NCBI RefSeq assembly: GCF_000003815.2
Contig: NC_049981.1
Location: forward strand, 12,177,058 to 12,241,057
Reading direction: 5' to 3'
DNA: 64,000 bases
DNA from: Branchiostoma floridae
Lineage: Eukaryota > Chordata > Leptocardii > Amphioxiformes > Branchiostomatidae
Position numbers and translations under genes: made by a program. The notes under the pieces are model-generated. The model saw only the letters and a list, made by a program, of their open reading frames with translations, did no database searches and was not told the origin of the DNA. Of the stretch, positions 38,390 through 50,668 are shown piece by piece. The stretch's first letter is position 1, and each line of letters opens with the position of its first letter.

Positions 38390-41300
38390 TCAGTGTTGCA
38401 GCAGAATCTGAGGCAGTGTTGTTATACAAACGACCAAGAAAAGTACGAATAGACACCTGTCAGCAAATATGCCGACCAGTTTCCATTCGGCCTGAATCGC
38501 CGTCTGCAAATCTTTTCTCCTCTTTCTCCTAACCATTTCACAGAAGAGTTCTGTCATGACGTCCAGGCGGTGCTGCAATGTTTCCAACGCCCGCTTGAGG
38601 CGCTTTCCTGACCTTCTCTGAGACTTGTTACGCTTCCGTTTCTGTGAATGACGTAATGACTTTCCTGTGTCCTTCACTAAAGGCGGCAAAGGTCGTCCTC
38701 GATTGGTTACCTCGCTACCAATGTACGTCTCCGTCATTCGGTGATAGGAAAACATTTTGCGATGTTTGATGCCATTGGATGATGACGTTTTTGTGACCCG
38801 GCCATTGGCTGAACTGTGCTGTCCGTCATATTGATTGACAGTTGCTTCCCCGGTTTCACTGTCACGACTAGCTATGCTGTCACGACGAATGACATCTTCA
38901 ATGTCATCACGGGGATACAAGATCAACCCGGGAGTCGGTCTTGGCCTACTCCCGAGAGCTATTCGTCTCAACCAATCAGGAACAGGTTCTCTGTCTGGTT
39001 CGGGAAAGTGGAAGTTCATGGTTGCCGCCGTCACGAGAGCTGAGAGTCCCACAATGACCAATATGGCGGCATAGAATTGACCTGGCGGGTGAAAAAAAAT
39101 GAATTTCAGCCTCGTACAATCCACACTCTTAACAAAAAGACATTTTACATGAGGTATTTGTTATACATTGTATAAACGCATTCCGATCAATTCTTTTACA
39201 TGAATATAGAAATCTACTAGCATGATGGGATACAAGAATGCATTTGGGCTGCGTATGCGCTCTACACAAATTGGCTGGACGAAGAATTTCCTTTAACGCA
39301 AGTAAAATCAAAGATATTCAAATTTCAAATCTCACCAAGCACAGGGACATCGTGTGAATCCGGCGGAAGTTTTTCGGCCAAAAGTTGCAGGTAAAACACG
39401 ACCGAGAGCAGCATGGTGATACTCAGCGACAACTTTTCCTCGCAATCCGGTGGCAGCCAAAACCCCACCAGAGTCAAAACCATGATGATGACGCAGGGCG
39501 ACACGAAGTAGTAGTAGTAGTAAAGGGGACGGCGAACTATCTTGATGTAGTACATCACGTCTACGTAAGGGTGTGGACAACAGCTGTACAGTTCGACGTT
39601 CCGTTCGGCTATCATGGACACCAGTTCCCACTCCTCGTTCTGTACGGTACCGGTGATATCGCCCGCAGACGACATGTTGTAAAGGTCCAAGGCTTGGATG
39701 TCGCTGGTCCAGGAGCCAAATTGTAGAGGGCAAATCTGCGATTAAAAAAAAACGAATCAACGGTTTACTGAAAGGGAATAAACGAATGGTTTGCTTGTTG
39801 TATAATGTATTAGGAAAACGTACATCGCCATCAAAGAATACTACCGCAGTCAAACCTGTACAAGTAACAATCATTACATTTAGGTAAGGTACGGACCACC
39901 TGGTCATTGTGACCACTTTTTGGCGGTCTCTTTGATGAATCTCCTTCGACAGTTTCAAATCTATGTAGTGATAATTATTCGAATTACGTGTAATCAACGT
40001 GATTCTAATATCGCTGTAAACAATTTCCCAAAGTAAAAATACAACCGAATTCCACAAATGCAAAAATCCAAAAGCACGATCAGGACTTCGCTGCTTCGGT
40101 CGGTAGAAAAGGGCAATGCCATGGAGACAATTTTCAGTATATTCCTGTATTTCCTACCTGTTCGTCATTGGGAAATCCCAGCAGACGTTGCAGACACGTG
40201 CTCCTCATGGTGATGATGTAGCTCCACGTCACGTGACCTGTGTGGTTCAACTCTGCCCGCGTGTCTGGTATGACTATATCTTCTTCCTGTTGTCTGGGTA
40301 CATAGAGAATGAGTGAGTGTGGGAGTGAGTGAATGTATGAATCAAAGAACAAGTGATCATGAGCGAATAAGTGAGAAGCTGGAAAGGTGGTATTTGCAAG
40401 AAAAAGTGCAATGTTTATCTTTGTATGGTCAAGCGTAATAAACCACTGCTTTGTTTATTGGTACTCAAGCACATTCGTATGTATGATGCCCAGCCCCCAG
40501 CTCTGTCCTGACACTCGCTACATTACAAAATTGACTACCACAAAGTCTCTTTTACACCCCCAGTAACCATGGCGACAGCCGGTTGGTCCAGGTCATTGAC
40601 CTTATTTGTTCTGGAGCGGAAGAGTAAGAGGAGGAAACGCAGCAAAAATAATGTTTCCTTTCTGAGACAATAAACATAAATAAATAAAAAATGTCAGAGC
40701 GGAGAAACATATACCACATGTTTGCTATTGATACCGTGTCTTATTCTATTAATCACCTGTTGAAGAGGTATATGTCAGGCCGCCATATCTGTTCACTGGG
40801 GATCCTGATCTTACTGAGGCCGCTGAACTCTGCTGGGTCCCAGACAAGGAACTCGTCCTTCCAGTACTGGGGAGAGAAGCGACACATATCGGACATATAG
40901 AAATCTGCAGTTCCACTCAAATCCCAAATAAGGAATGGTTTTGCAAAGATTGATGTGAGTTAAGCTAATGATGTGATTCACTTACATGTTTGACTCGTAG
41001 ATTTGTGATGAGCAACTGGCTTTTGGATACCTACAGAAAGAAACAAATGTGCGACAAAGTTTAAAAGATACAGATAACGTGTTTAACAAATTAGAGCATC
41101 CATAATGTACAACAAAAAGATGATTCGATTAATCATTACACTTCTTTGTTCTAGGTTTCACAACAAACTCAGTGGAAACTGAAATGCCGAATGACTCACC
41201 ACTTCTATGACTTGATGCAGAGCCACGTCCAGATAGACTGCTATCGCCTCCGTACTGTTGATCTTGGGTCTCACACCTGAGTTGTAGCCGGTCATCAACA

Positions 41301-43170
41301 CGGTCCTCAAACGGTTCTCAGTTGTAATGTTCAGCGCAGCTCCTAGAGCTAAAAATAACAGACGTTAACTTGATTAATGTCTGCGTGAATGCCATCTTTA
41401 AAAGGGTCGAGCTAAAATGTTTGTAAATGTACTAGGTCATAGCATTGGTTGACAGTTACGTCATATAGGTGTGTAACTTTGCATACTGATATCCAGTTAC
41501 CTACATTTTGTACGGGTATCTTTAGCGACAAAGCAACTGCATCTTTTTCTGGTGCGCTTTAAAGTTCAGGATTTGTTTTTGCTTTGTCTTGTTCTATGGC
41601 GATGACATGGTATTTTCCCTGCTAAGTAGCTGCTTGTAGGTGGGTGGGGGTGTTAACGACCATCGACGTTCCAGCTATTGTTAATTGAGACTTTCAACTC
41701 CTCCGAAAGGACACCAAACGCATTCTTCTGTTCTTAATTGAGCCTGACAGGGTGAAAAGCGGATCTTTGGAGTACTGGTTTGTAGGTTCAGCCCAAATGT
41801 CAAATATTGTGTCTGAAGGTAACGTTGCTATAACTTTGAACCACACAGGGTGCCTAAAGTTACGAGCTCTGGGGGCTAGCGTTATGGTTTGCTCGTTCCT
41901 TCGAACCCCCGTAGTGCCTAGTGGCACATAGACAGCATTGATGTTTCAGTGACAGGGTTTTACATTGTAGTATTGCTAGTCCTTCTCCTTTTACGGGGTC
42001 AAGGCACCACCTCGAACAAGGGACCCCAATTTACGTCCCTTCCGAAAGACGGGTGCAGGCCCAACCGAGATATCCCTCCTATAATTGAACCGAACCGGGG
42101 ATATTCTACCAATAAACAAACTAATTTGAGCCAGGAGCTAAACTGGGAAATAACAAAAAGCAAAATAATCTGTTAGATGTGTCATACGGTCATGAGCCTG
42201 AGAATTGGACCCTGTATGTAAGACTAGCGTATTAGGCCTTGGGGTAAAGTGGTGTTAAATGACGACTTGGTTAACTCCTATACGGGACGGAGATTTCAAT
42301 TAGCAAACAGAGTCTAGAATTTGTTTTAAAACGAACACACTAAAGTCTCACAATAGATCATAGATCATACGAGTTAAGAGAGTGAATCAGTATTGAACAT
42401 TCCAAGTCATTGTTACTGTAAGTAGAAGAAAATTATATAAAACTTGTGGAATACGAGTTAAAGCCAAGCGTTACGCAAATACTGAAGAGAATGCACTTAC
42501 ATGGTCTGCTTGACTGCTCACAAACAACGGTAAAATCCGTGAAACATCTAAAACTACACCGTGGGTGGATTGAATTTCCCCCGTGTAAGGCACGGCGTTA
42601 TCTCCCAATTGTTTGGCACTAATAGCGCACAGATTTTGCACATTGGTCGTCAAGGAAAATTAATTCATCATCCAAAATGAAAAGTAACTGTTGAAAGAAC
42701 GTCTGTGTTTTGCTACGGACATTTCGTTGAAACATCTGAGTCTCACAGAATACTCTTAGTTTAGTTAGCCTCAAAATTTAGAACTGGGACTCAAAAATGG
42801 AGATGACATAAAGTATAGTGCCTTAATGGGAGAATATAATTACCAGTGACTATGGGGATGGCTAGTTATGTCTACCAAACCAGTTGCAGAAATGATAGAC
42901 TCAGGGCAGTAGTCATAGACCAGGCAAGACCCATGTCTATGTAACACAAATTCTCGCTAGCCAATGCTCTATGCATGGCCCCTTCTACCCCTTCTTCTTT
43001 GAGTCTGACCAATGGCTGCTATAAGTATGGTTAGGCATGTCAAGACCGACCCACATTTAGATAAACACATGTACAGTATCACTAATTGCTATAACAGAAA
43101 TATAAACCATCTTACCTAAAAACATGACGACAGTTGTATATGTAGTAACCACACCATGGAATCCAGCCAT
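38390..43170 (-). CDS. Nicotinic acetylcholine receptor alpha-type subunit (gene A)
   Basis: Ligand-gated ion channel subunit of the Cys-loop family, expected at the plasma membrane. Seven exons, all with GT-AG and compatible phases: 43170-43116, 41348-41200, 41030-40986, 40866-40757, 40293-40158, 39735-39336, 39081-38390. They give 528 codons plus stop. Visible are a signal peptide (about 1-20), LMTGYNSGVRP, WRPDIYLFN (loop A), the Cys-loop C153/C167 with 13 residues between, W174 of loop B, Y215-S-C217-C218...Y222 of loop C with alpha7-like spacing, TM1-TM2-TM3, a long basic M3-M4 loop and TM4 near the end. M2 starts E-K-L-S-L-S-I and has E at 20', as in cation channels. Oddities: loop D has R80 where Trp is usual, loop A has F118 for Tyr, and the Cys-loop reads FPND rather than FPFD. 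Intron 5 holds a MITE end; intron 1 holds a SINE fragment. Confidence 0.92.
39839..39935. mobile_element. End of a tacagtcaaacctg-type element in gene A intron 5
   Basis: Reads ctaccgcagtcaaacctgt and then accacctggtcattgtgacc and ggcggtctcttt, matching the terminal and subterminal words of the element at 8692-9192. Only one end is apparent, so it is a truncated copy. Confidence 0.5.
41995..42056 (-). mobile_element. SINE core fragment in gene A intron 1
   Basis: On the plus strand gtcaaggcaccacctcgaac, then gggaccccaatttacgtccc and ttccgaaagacg. This is colinear with 60348-60405, where the same core follows a 5S-rRNA-like head on the minus strand. The head is missing here. Confidence 0.55.
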
Positions 43171-44614
43171 GGCGACTGCAGAACTCGTCACCAGTGTCCG
43201 TCTCGTGTTAGCCCACCTGTCCGGCTCGAACTAGTACCGGTGCAGAATCACATCAAGAGCACACGCTGATCCGGGAACACTTAACCCTGGATATATATCC
43301 TTTGTCCTAGATGAAACTTCCGGGCCTGTTTTCTTCACTTTCACCATACGTAGTGTAAGCAGGAACTTTACGCGTGACACTCAATGTACACTGAACAAGC
43401 ATAATGTAGCAGGAGGCCTACAACAAGGGACACTAATAACCTTCATTTTAGAAACATTACTCACAATTGTTCTCACTGTCAACGACAAATGTCAGACAGC
43501 GCAAATTATTTAGTCATCCAGCCAAGCGAGGGCAGGCCTGGGAAGCTTTACATTCTCCCAAGGACATGACAACAACACTCGGCCATTCAGATGCACTCTC
43601 CAGGCAAACAAAGTCTCGACATAGGCGAGACGAGAATCAACGAGATCTGGTAGTAAGAGGGCGACGCCATTTTATTTAGAATCTGAGCGCGCAAACAAGT
43701 TCCATTTTGTATTTGAGGAACACTCAACATCGGTAAGCCTACCCGCACACTATTTTAAAACCAAGAGTCGCCATGAGACATTCAAATAATGTTATTGACG
43801 TTGTCGTTTCGCTAGATATATTTTCCGCCTTCAAAGCTAGAACAGTATTTACACAGTTGCATAGTAACGCCCCACACAAACAAAGGCGGTCTCTACCGTG
43901 AGAACCTGTCCATTCAACCTGAACTGACTTGGTTAAGGGAGAACAAGCTATTCACCGCCGTTACTGACAAGGCTATCGGGTTATTTCTTTGTCCCGACAT
44001 TTAGGCTTCTCTGTGCACACTGTTTAGTTCTGAACTTACTTCTATCATTATGTTTAAAGTTCTCACACCACCACTCCATGCTTCACATTGATTATGACTT
44101 GTTTTTTAAGTCCACTGTCCAAAACTTTCATTTGATTCTCTTACGCAAAGTACCACAGCTACAATTGCTATTATCTGCGTAGAAACTATGATATCAAATA
44201 TATTATCAACTATAAAACTTACACCAATATCTATACATGTACCAGTGCTTCACTTTTCTTTCTTTTCACAGAACTCTGTTGATAGTTACAGAAATCGTCT
44301 ATCATTGATATATCAAATATGTACAAAAGTACAAAGCATTTTTGAGCCCAATGTATAGCTTTTTCATATTGCCTTACTGTGTCTTGTTTCTTAAACTTCA
44401 AAATCACCATTTCGTTCACGATAACGCCACATATGCCCATCGGCTTTACAACCAAACCTCCCATTTGCCATAGAGTAATGTACGATCAGACGAATCCATG
44501 ATAGCAACAACAACACCACTAATGAAGGAGAAATTCAGAGACAAAAGAACAACGCATCATACCGCACTGCTTATTGAAACAAAAATGTGAACGCCAGACA
44601 GTCTATAATAAAGC
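43171..44614. other. Spacer between nicotinic subunit genes A and B
   Basis: 1.4 kb between the start codon of A and the stop codon of B, both on the minus strand. It should contain the promoter of A and the 3' UTR of B. No exon, no clear TATA box and no nearby AATAAA could be assigned. Confidence 0.5.
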
Positions 44615-47415
44615 TTACACAAGTATGGCTGTTGTAGTGATAGTAGCTATTATCACAAAGATGACGAGAAGACATTTGTCCACAAAGATGGCGACCAACT
44701 TCCAGTCCTCACTGATTTCGATTCTTTTGTCTTTCTTCAAAGACCGATGGACTATTTGACGAAAGAGACGAACAGCGTAGCTCAGTTTGTGTCGCAAGGG
44801 AGCCAGCAACTTTTCCTCCTCTGTATTTACTTTGGCGGTCGTTTGCTCAGCAGTTTGCGAACCAACCGATGAAGCGCTACTAGACATGCTGGTGAACCCA
44901 GAGTCACGCGTTTTGAGAGGCTTCCGGCGATTGGTCAACTCGCATTCTTCAGAGACAAGCGCTTGCTTCTTATTGGAATCCACGTCAGTGTCTTCGTCGT
45001 CCTGGTTGGTTGGAATCAGGCTAGCTTCGCTATTGGACGGGTACATGTCTGTGTCGGATGTTGCTGCCTGTTTTTTGCTGCTTCTCAAGGCGATGCGGCG
45101 GAGCCATGGAGGGACTGGCCTGGCGTTGGGGCCGTGGAAGTGGATTCCCATCACGAAAATCACCATTGCAGACGACAGGGACACAGTGAACATCGTTGCT
45201 GCGAAGAAGCGGCCTGAATATTGACGGAGACAAACTTTCTATCAGTCATAGGAGAACAATTGCATACACACAACTAGGACTAGTCTATCCAACGGAAATG
45301 AAACGCAAGCAACTGTAATTCAACATAATGTCTGTGAAGTCGAAGTTGGTGTCCTTTTGCTGTACATAAGCATTTGACTTGATTTATAAAGCCTTAATTC
45401 TTTTATTTATTCTATTAATAGACAAAAGAATCCACACATGACACAATAGGCACAATGTCGAAGGTAAATTTAAGACGAAGACTTAAGACACTCACCCAAT
45501 ATGGGAATGTATCCCGAATGTGCAGGGAGTCTGTCGGCAAGTAGCTGCTGATAGAACACCACAGACAGGAGCATGGTCACGCTCACGGTCAGCTTCTCCT
45601 CACAGTCGGGCGGCACCTGGAAACTTATCAGCGTCAGGAGGACCAGGATCAAAGATGGCGCCACCAGGTAGTAGTAATAGTACAGGGAGCGACGTAATAT
45701 CCGGACGGTGTACGTCACATCCGGGTAGGGCTCCGGACAGCAGTTGTAGTAGGCGACGGTACGTTTGGCGGTCATGTCGAGAAGTTTCCACTCTTCATTC
45801 TCGATGACGCTCGAGGTGTCTCCAGTGGCGGTTTTGTTGATAAGGTCGACTGCAAAACCGTCGTACGTCCAGGAACCAAACTGGAGATCGCAACGCTGGC
45901 AACAAGAGGTTTGGAATTACCTGTTTGCTTTTGCATTTATAATTTTGAATAAGGGGTAGTGACACACATATTGCAAAGATAGTACACATATAAAAGAGAC
46001 GTGTTATATTTAGATATTTAGATGTAACCTACCTGTTCATCATTGGGGAACTGTTCAACATTGAGAATACAAGAACTCTTCAATGTGATTGGATAGAGCC
46101 ATGTGACGTCACCTTCGTACGTCACGGCTGCGTTGGTATCTGGTATTACAACGTCCTCCTCCAGTTGCCTAAGTTCGACAGCGAAATAAAGATACTTGAA
46201 TGAATCCAAATGGGTGAGTGAATGGAGACCTTTATTGTATATTTTGCCCAACTGAGTTAAGTACAGATCATGGCAACGTTTACAAAGTTTGCCGTACATA
46301 AGTTGGTACGAGTATCGTAGTATATATTAGGGTCTTCAAAATCTTCTACCGTCTTGGTGGTGATACTATAGGATTGTATTTTTTATCAAAAGTTATGAAA
46401 AATATACTTTCAGTTCAATTCTCCTTAGAACATCACTCGTACTCAATTCTACACGACATAGCACAGTCCTGAATTTTCTCAATAAATCTCGAAGTTGAAT
46501 TACGTGTTTCACAATTGCCACACCCTTTTCTGAACAAAAAAGCACATTGGGCATATTGTACATATGTGAATGCTGTTTTATAACAGACGTCGACGTTAAT
46601 GGAAAAATCTAAGGATAAAGGTACAACGACTGTGATAGTGTTATAGTGCATACCTGTTGTAAAGAACGATATCCGGCCGCCATATTTGTTCGCTGGGTAT
46701 TCTGATCGCTCTCAGATCACCATGGTTACTGGGGTCCCACACGAGATACTCATCTCTCCAATACTGTAGAATAACAAGGAGAAAGTAAGTACACATACAT
46801 CAGTTGTTTTTATCTTAAAATTCGTATGTCCAACATCATCATTATAACTTCTGTTGTAGTTTGTACGTATTGTAGAATATGACAGATCAAAACATTAAAT
46901 CAAAGTCACTGTTTTAGTCATTTTGCAAATAATGTGTTGGGTCTACCTTATTCAAACTGCTCAGTAATATTCATAGCGTATGAATGCAACTTTTGTGTGT
47001 CTTGTGTCAACTTTCTTCTTCTATTACTGAACGGAACTAAACTTCTTGTGTCGTGACAGCGTCTTGGAATTGTCAGTCATTTCTTTCCAACTAGCCAGGG
47101 TACCATTCAAGTTTCACAAACAAGCAAATTACTCATAGTCACGTAAATTGAGTTGATAGGTGATTAGGCTCTCAAAGGGTTAAAAAGAGATTTGCACCTA
47201 CCTGCCGAACCCACAAGTTTGTTATCATGACTCGGTCCTTCGATATCTACGGGATGGAAATGAAAAACAAATGTTGACATTAAGGTGTTTGAAGGAATTG
47301 ATAACCATCAATTATCAAGTTATGCTGCGTCACAGGCACTACAAGTGTTTATTCTCAAGCTCTTAATACGGTGTAATGGTACGCGCGAGCATACACATGA
47401 CATTGTGCACAGGCA

Positions 47416-47470
<55 letters not shown>

Positions 47471-50400
47471 TTTCTATTTCGATTTACTTAATATGAACAT
47501 ATTAGACGTTTGTTTTGTTAACGTTAATTGTATTTTTAGTGCTACAAGTTCGTGTCCTCAGCTTGCTGCTGAATTGAAAAGGTCGTCTGTGAAGAACACT
47601 ACACTTAGAGGAAGTTAGAGACATGATGCATATGGTGTAAGCTGATTACGTCAGGGGGGAGCCTATCGGACAAAGCACATAGTTTGCCTCTTACCCGCCT
47701 TGAATTTCTTAAAGCTAGTTCACTACGGATCGGAGCCATACACCCTCATACACAAACACACATTGCAGCAAAACCATATAACGTTATAGATGTACGTGCA
47801 GAAATACGCTCTCAAACGAAATTTAATGATGCTTTACACATATGCTGGCCTAAGCTACACTCAATATCCATGTTCCTGCTTACTCATTGACCAGGTTTCT
47901 GAAACCAGAAACCCACCCACACCACTCATTGAAATATACCATACCCTGGCACGGAAGGAGATTTTTAAAAAATTGCATTTTACATTTTTGTTTGTTTCAA
48001 TGAAGACATCTGATTTTGGAAATGGCGGGCCAAATTTTCAGGTGAGGCACAAAGAAATCCTCTTCGCAAATACGTATCGGTATTCAGCCAGGCTGTGTAA
48101 TCCACCTCTTAGCTCCCTACTCTTGATTCTGTATTTGTTTTGCTCGCAGAAATCTATGTCAAGCGCTGACCCGGATCGGAGAGAATGGTCGTCTCCACCG
48201 GCTTACTCCTAACAGAAGCTGCAAGTCACGCACAGTTCCTTTAAATCCCTCCGCGCTTATTCAACTCGCGGAAACCATGACTACGCATCCGACATCTGTT
48301 TATATACCCTTGGTTCTTAACACTCAAACTATGTGGTCGTCTCTCTCTCTATGCCTCTCTCTCTATGCCTCTCTCTCTACGCCTCTCTCTCTGTGCCTCT
48401 CTCTCTGTGCCTCTCTCGCTCCCTCTCTCTCTCTCCCTCTGTCTCTCTCTGTCTCCCTCTCCCTCCCTCTGTCTCTTGATCAAAAGTACAGAACAACATC
48501 CACGTGTTCCGGAGACCAAGGAGTTTATACAGAAAAGAGCTCCTTGCGGAGACTAAACACAGACGGGTAATTCTATAGACTGCATTTTCCCTAGACTCCC
48601 TTGCAGTCTTCGGGAAGGGTCTGTTGGTCCGCGATTTTCAACGTTGGCTATGTTCTATTGTGCCGGGAAAGGGAGTTTGTTGAGGAAGGGAGTTTGTCGT
48701 GATAGCGAGTTTCTGGCCCTCCCGAGAGGAGACCAACGCACCCCCCCCCCCAAAAAAAAACAGCCCCTTCCCGAAGACTGCAAGGGAGTCTACATTTTCT
48801 CGATGTTTTTAAAATTAGCGTTTGACCCTGGTCAGGACTGACTTCTATCAACACAGATGAGCTTTTACTCCAAGCTGTAATGTCAGCCTTGTCATGATGT
48901 GTCATGATTTCGATAGCCAATCAAACCATATCTTACAAGGTACGCACGATATGATAGTGGCAGATGTCGGGCTAACAATAAAACGATGCCGCTAATTGGA
49001 CAGTTATTTGAACCCACTCACCACATCGATGATCTGTCCGAGTGCGATGTCAAACGTGACTGTTACTGTATCCATGCTGTTTCTCACCGGTCTGCTGCCA
49101 GTGGTGTAGTTAGACATCAACACTTTTATCAGGGCCTTTTCTTCTGTGGAGTTAGTGCCCTCTACGATCACTGAGCAGAAACAAATGTAAGAGACGTTAT
49201 TCGGTCAGGATACATCATGATTAAGTTTGAAACCCTGACTGTTTACAGCTGGTATCTCACTGGACTAGCACTGATGAGGCACGTTGGCGGCATCGCTGCG
49301 TCCTAAATTGGATTTGTATCAGTCTTAACTTTGAATAGAAATATCATGCAAAACGTATACATGACGAAAAAGACAAAAAGATATGCGAAGCGTAAGAAAT
49401 ATTTCCTTTTTATCGATGAAATTCGCTGAGCGCGCTGTCAAATCACTCGAGCTCGGCCGCAGCGACGCCGCCAACGGTTGCCCCAACGTCTGGAGCAGTG
49501 GGATATACATGCACACATACCCCCTTATGCAGGGGTCACATTCCCAATTGGGAAGCCACGTTTGTTTTATTGACGCCAAATGTAATGTCATTGACTGTTT
49601 TAGTAACGTGTACACTTTACGGTAAATGTAGATACAAGGTGTAAAATGACTATCAAACATTAGAGTTAACTTAAAATGGCATTCACTTCAAAATAATGTC
49701 TGTACGTTCCACATGTTTGCTTGTATGGACCTCAAATTTGCATATTATCTGAAACGTCTGTCCGTGTCCAAAATCATATCCAGTTGCTTGTCAATAGGTA
49801 ACTTCCTTTTCGACGTATATCTATCAGCATTTGAGTGAAACAAAGCACACTGGGCAGAGGGAGAAATGAGTCAATGTTGAAGAATATGTTTGAGTATGAC
49901 GTTTAACGCACTAACGTCACAGTGTCAAAACATGGGTTCTCGTCTGTCAAATTGGCGGCTATTTTGGTAAAGGTTCATGGGAAATAAAAGAAAGTGTCAC
50001 TCTAGATTCAGGTGAAGACAAAGCGCGTGCAGTCTTCTTTGTTTGTAAAACGCACCAGTGAATATGGCATCACGTTGGTAACAATACATTCGAGTATCAC
50101 TCTGGGTAACTTACAAATACCTGGTCGCCACATAAGCGTAATATGCCCGAAGATGTTTTCAACAGCCCAAAGAGACTTTGAGAAGTTTCAAGTTATAACA
50201 CGAATCGCAAAATTGTTAACTAGATATCGATCTGAATAATGTCGTCCAGTGATACTGTAGACATTGTCGACGGGGGAATTTTTCCTTATCATCTTAAAAA
50301 TCGTCTTTTAATTCCACGTTACTCTTCAACATTGTACGCCCGTATGTAAAAATGAAGTTTTGGCGTAAGAATTCAAATGAATGCATTATTGTGTTGTTGA

Positions 50401-50668
50401 AGGCATATATTTTCATTTGTCGTTCAACTTTTGCTGTCGTAGGACGGACTTTCTACAACTTTGCTCTCGCAAGACAGGTGCAATTTTACGACACAAGGAC
50501 GGCTGTCTTGGCAGTATCGGACACCGAATCCGTAGAGTCCTAACCGTTGTTATAACACTATGTACTAATCCCAATCTACTGTGTCCAAATCAATACAATT
50601 CTTGAGTACTTACCTGACTGTATGACAACTCTACACACCAACACGAACAGCGCTACATATGTCTTCAT
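44615..50668 (-). CDS. Nicotinic acetylcholine receptor alpha-type subunit (gene B)
   Basis: Seven exons: 50668-50614, 49170-49022, 47246-47202, 46763-46654, 46168-46033, 45895-45496, 45213-44615. They give 497 codons plus stop. Every exon before the last has the same length and phase as in gene A, so the two are tandem duplicates. Visible are a signal peptide (MKTYVALFVLVCRVV), LWVRQ with W80 (loop D), WRPDIVLYN with Y118 (loop A), Cys-loop C153/C167 with FPND, W174 in GSWTYDG (loop B), Y215-N-C217-C218...Y222 (loop C), TM1 after RRSLYYYYYLVAPS, M2 with E at -1' and D at 20', TM3 and TM4 close to the C-terminus. Unlike A, the aromatic binding residues of both faces are intact, so B could supply either face of an acetylcholine site. 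The M3-M4 loop is acidic then Ser-rich and about 30 residues shorter than in A. The channel type is inferred from the family. Confidence 0.93.
47419..47470 (+). repeat. (AC)n microsatellite in gene B intron 2
   Basis: About 26 uninterrupted ac dinucleotides. His-Thr frames across it are artefacts. Confidence 0.95.
48335..48480 (+). repeat. CT-rich microsatellite in gene B intron 2
   Basis: Runs of tctctct, with tgcctctctctc units and then ccctctctct, over about 145 bases. Leu-Ser frames across it are artefacts. Confidence 0.92.
48592..48792. repeat. 28-bp inverted repeat, 201 bp span
   Basis: Arm tagactcccttgcagtcttc...gggaaggg (48592-48619) is perfectly mirrored at 48765-48792 (cccttcccgaagactgcaag...gagtcta). 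Poly-C and poly-A runs lie just inside the right arm. No coding frame. Probably a small foldback element in gene B intron 2. Confidence 0.8.
49251..49506. mobile_element. MITE-like element in gene B intron 1
   Basis: The left end ggtatctcactggactagca...ttggcggcatcgctgcg is mirrored imperfectly by the right end (cgcagcgacgccgccaa...agcagtgggata). The left terminus matches that of the element at 53382-53623 (ggtatctcactgcactagcg), so they are probably one family. Confidence 0.55.

Noticed and set aside
39332-40063. 243-codon minus frame overlapping gene A exon 6
   Set aside because: It is a shadow in a different frame; the real frame carries the Cys-Cys loop and TM1-TM2.
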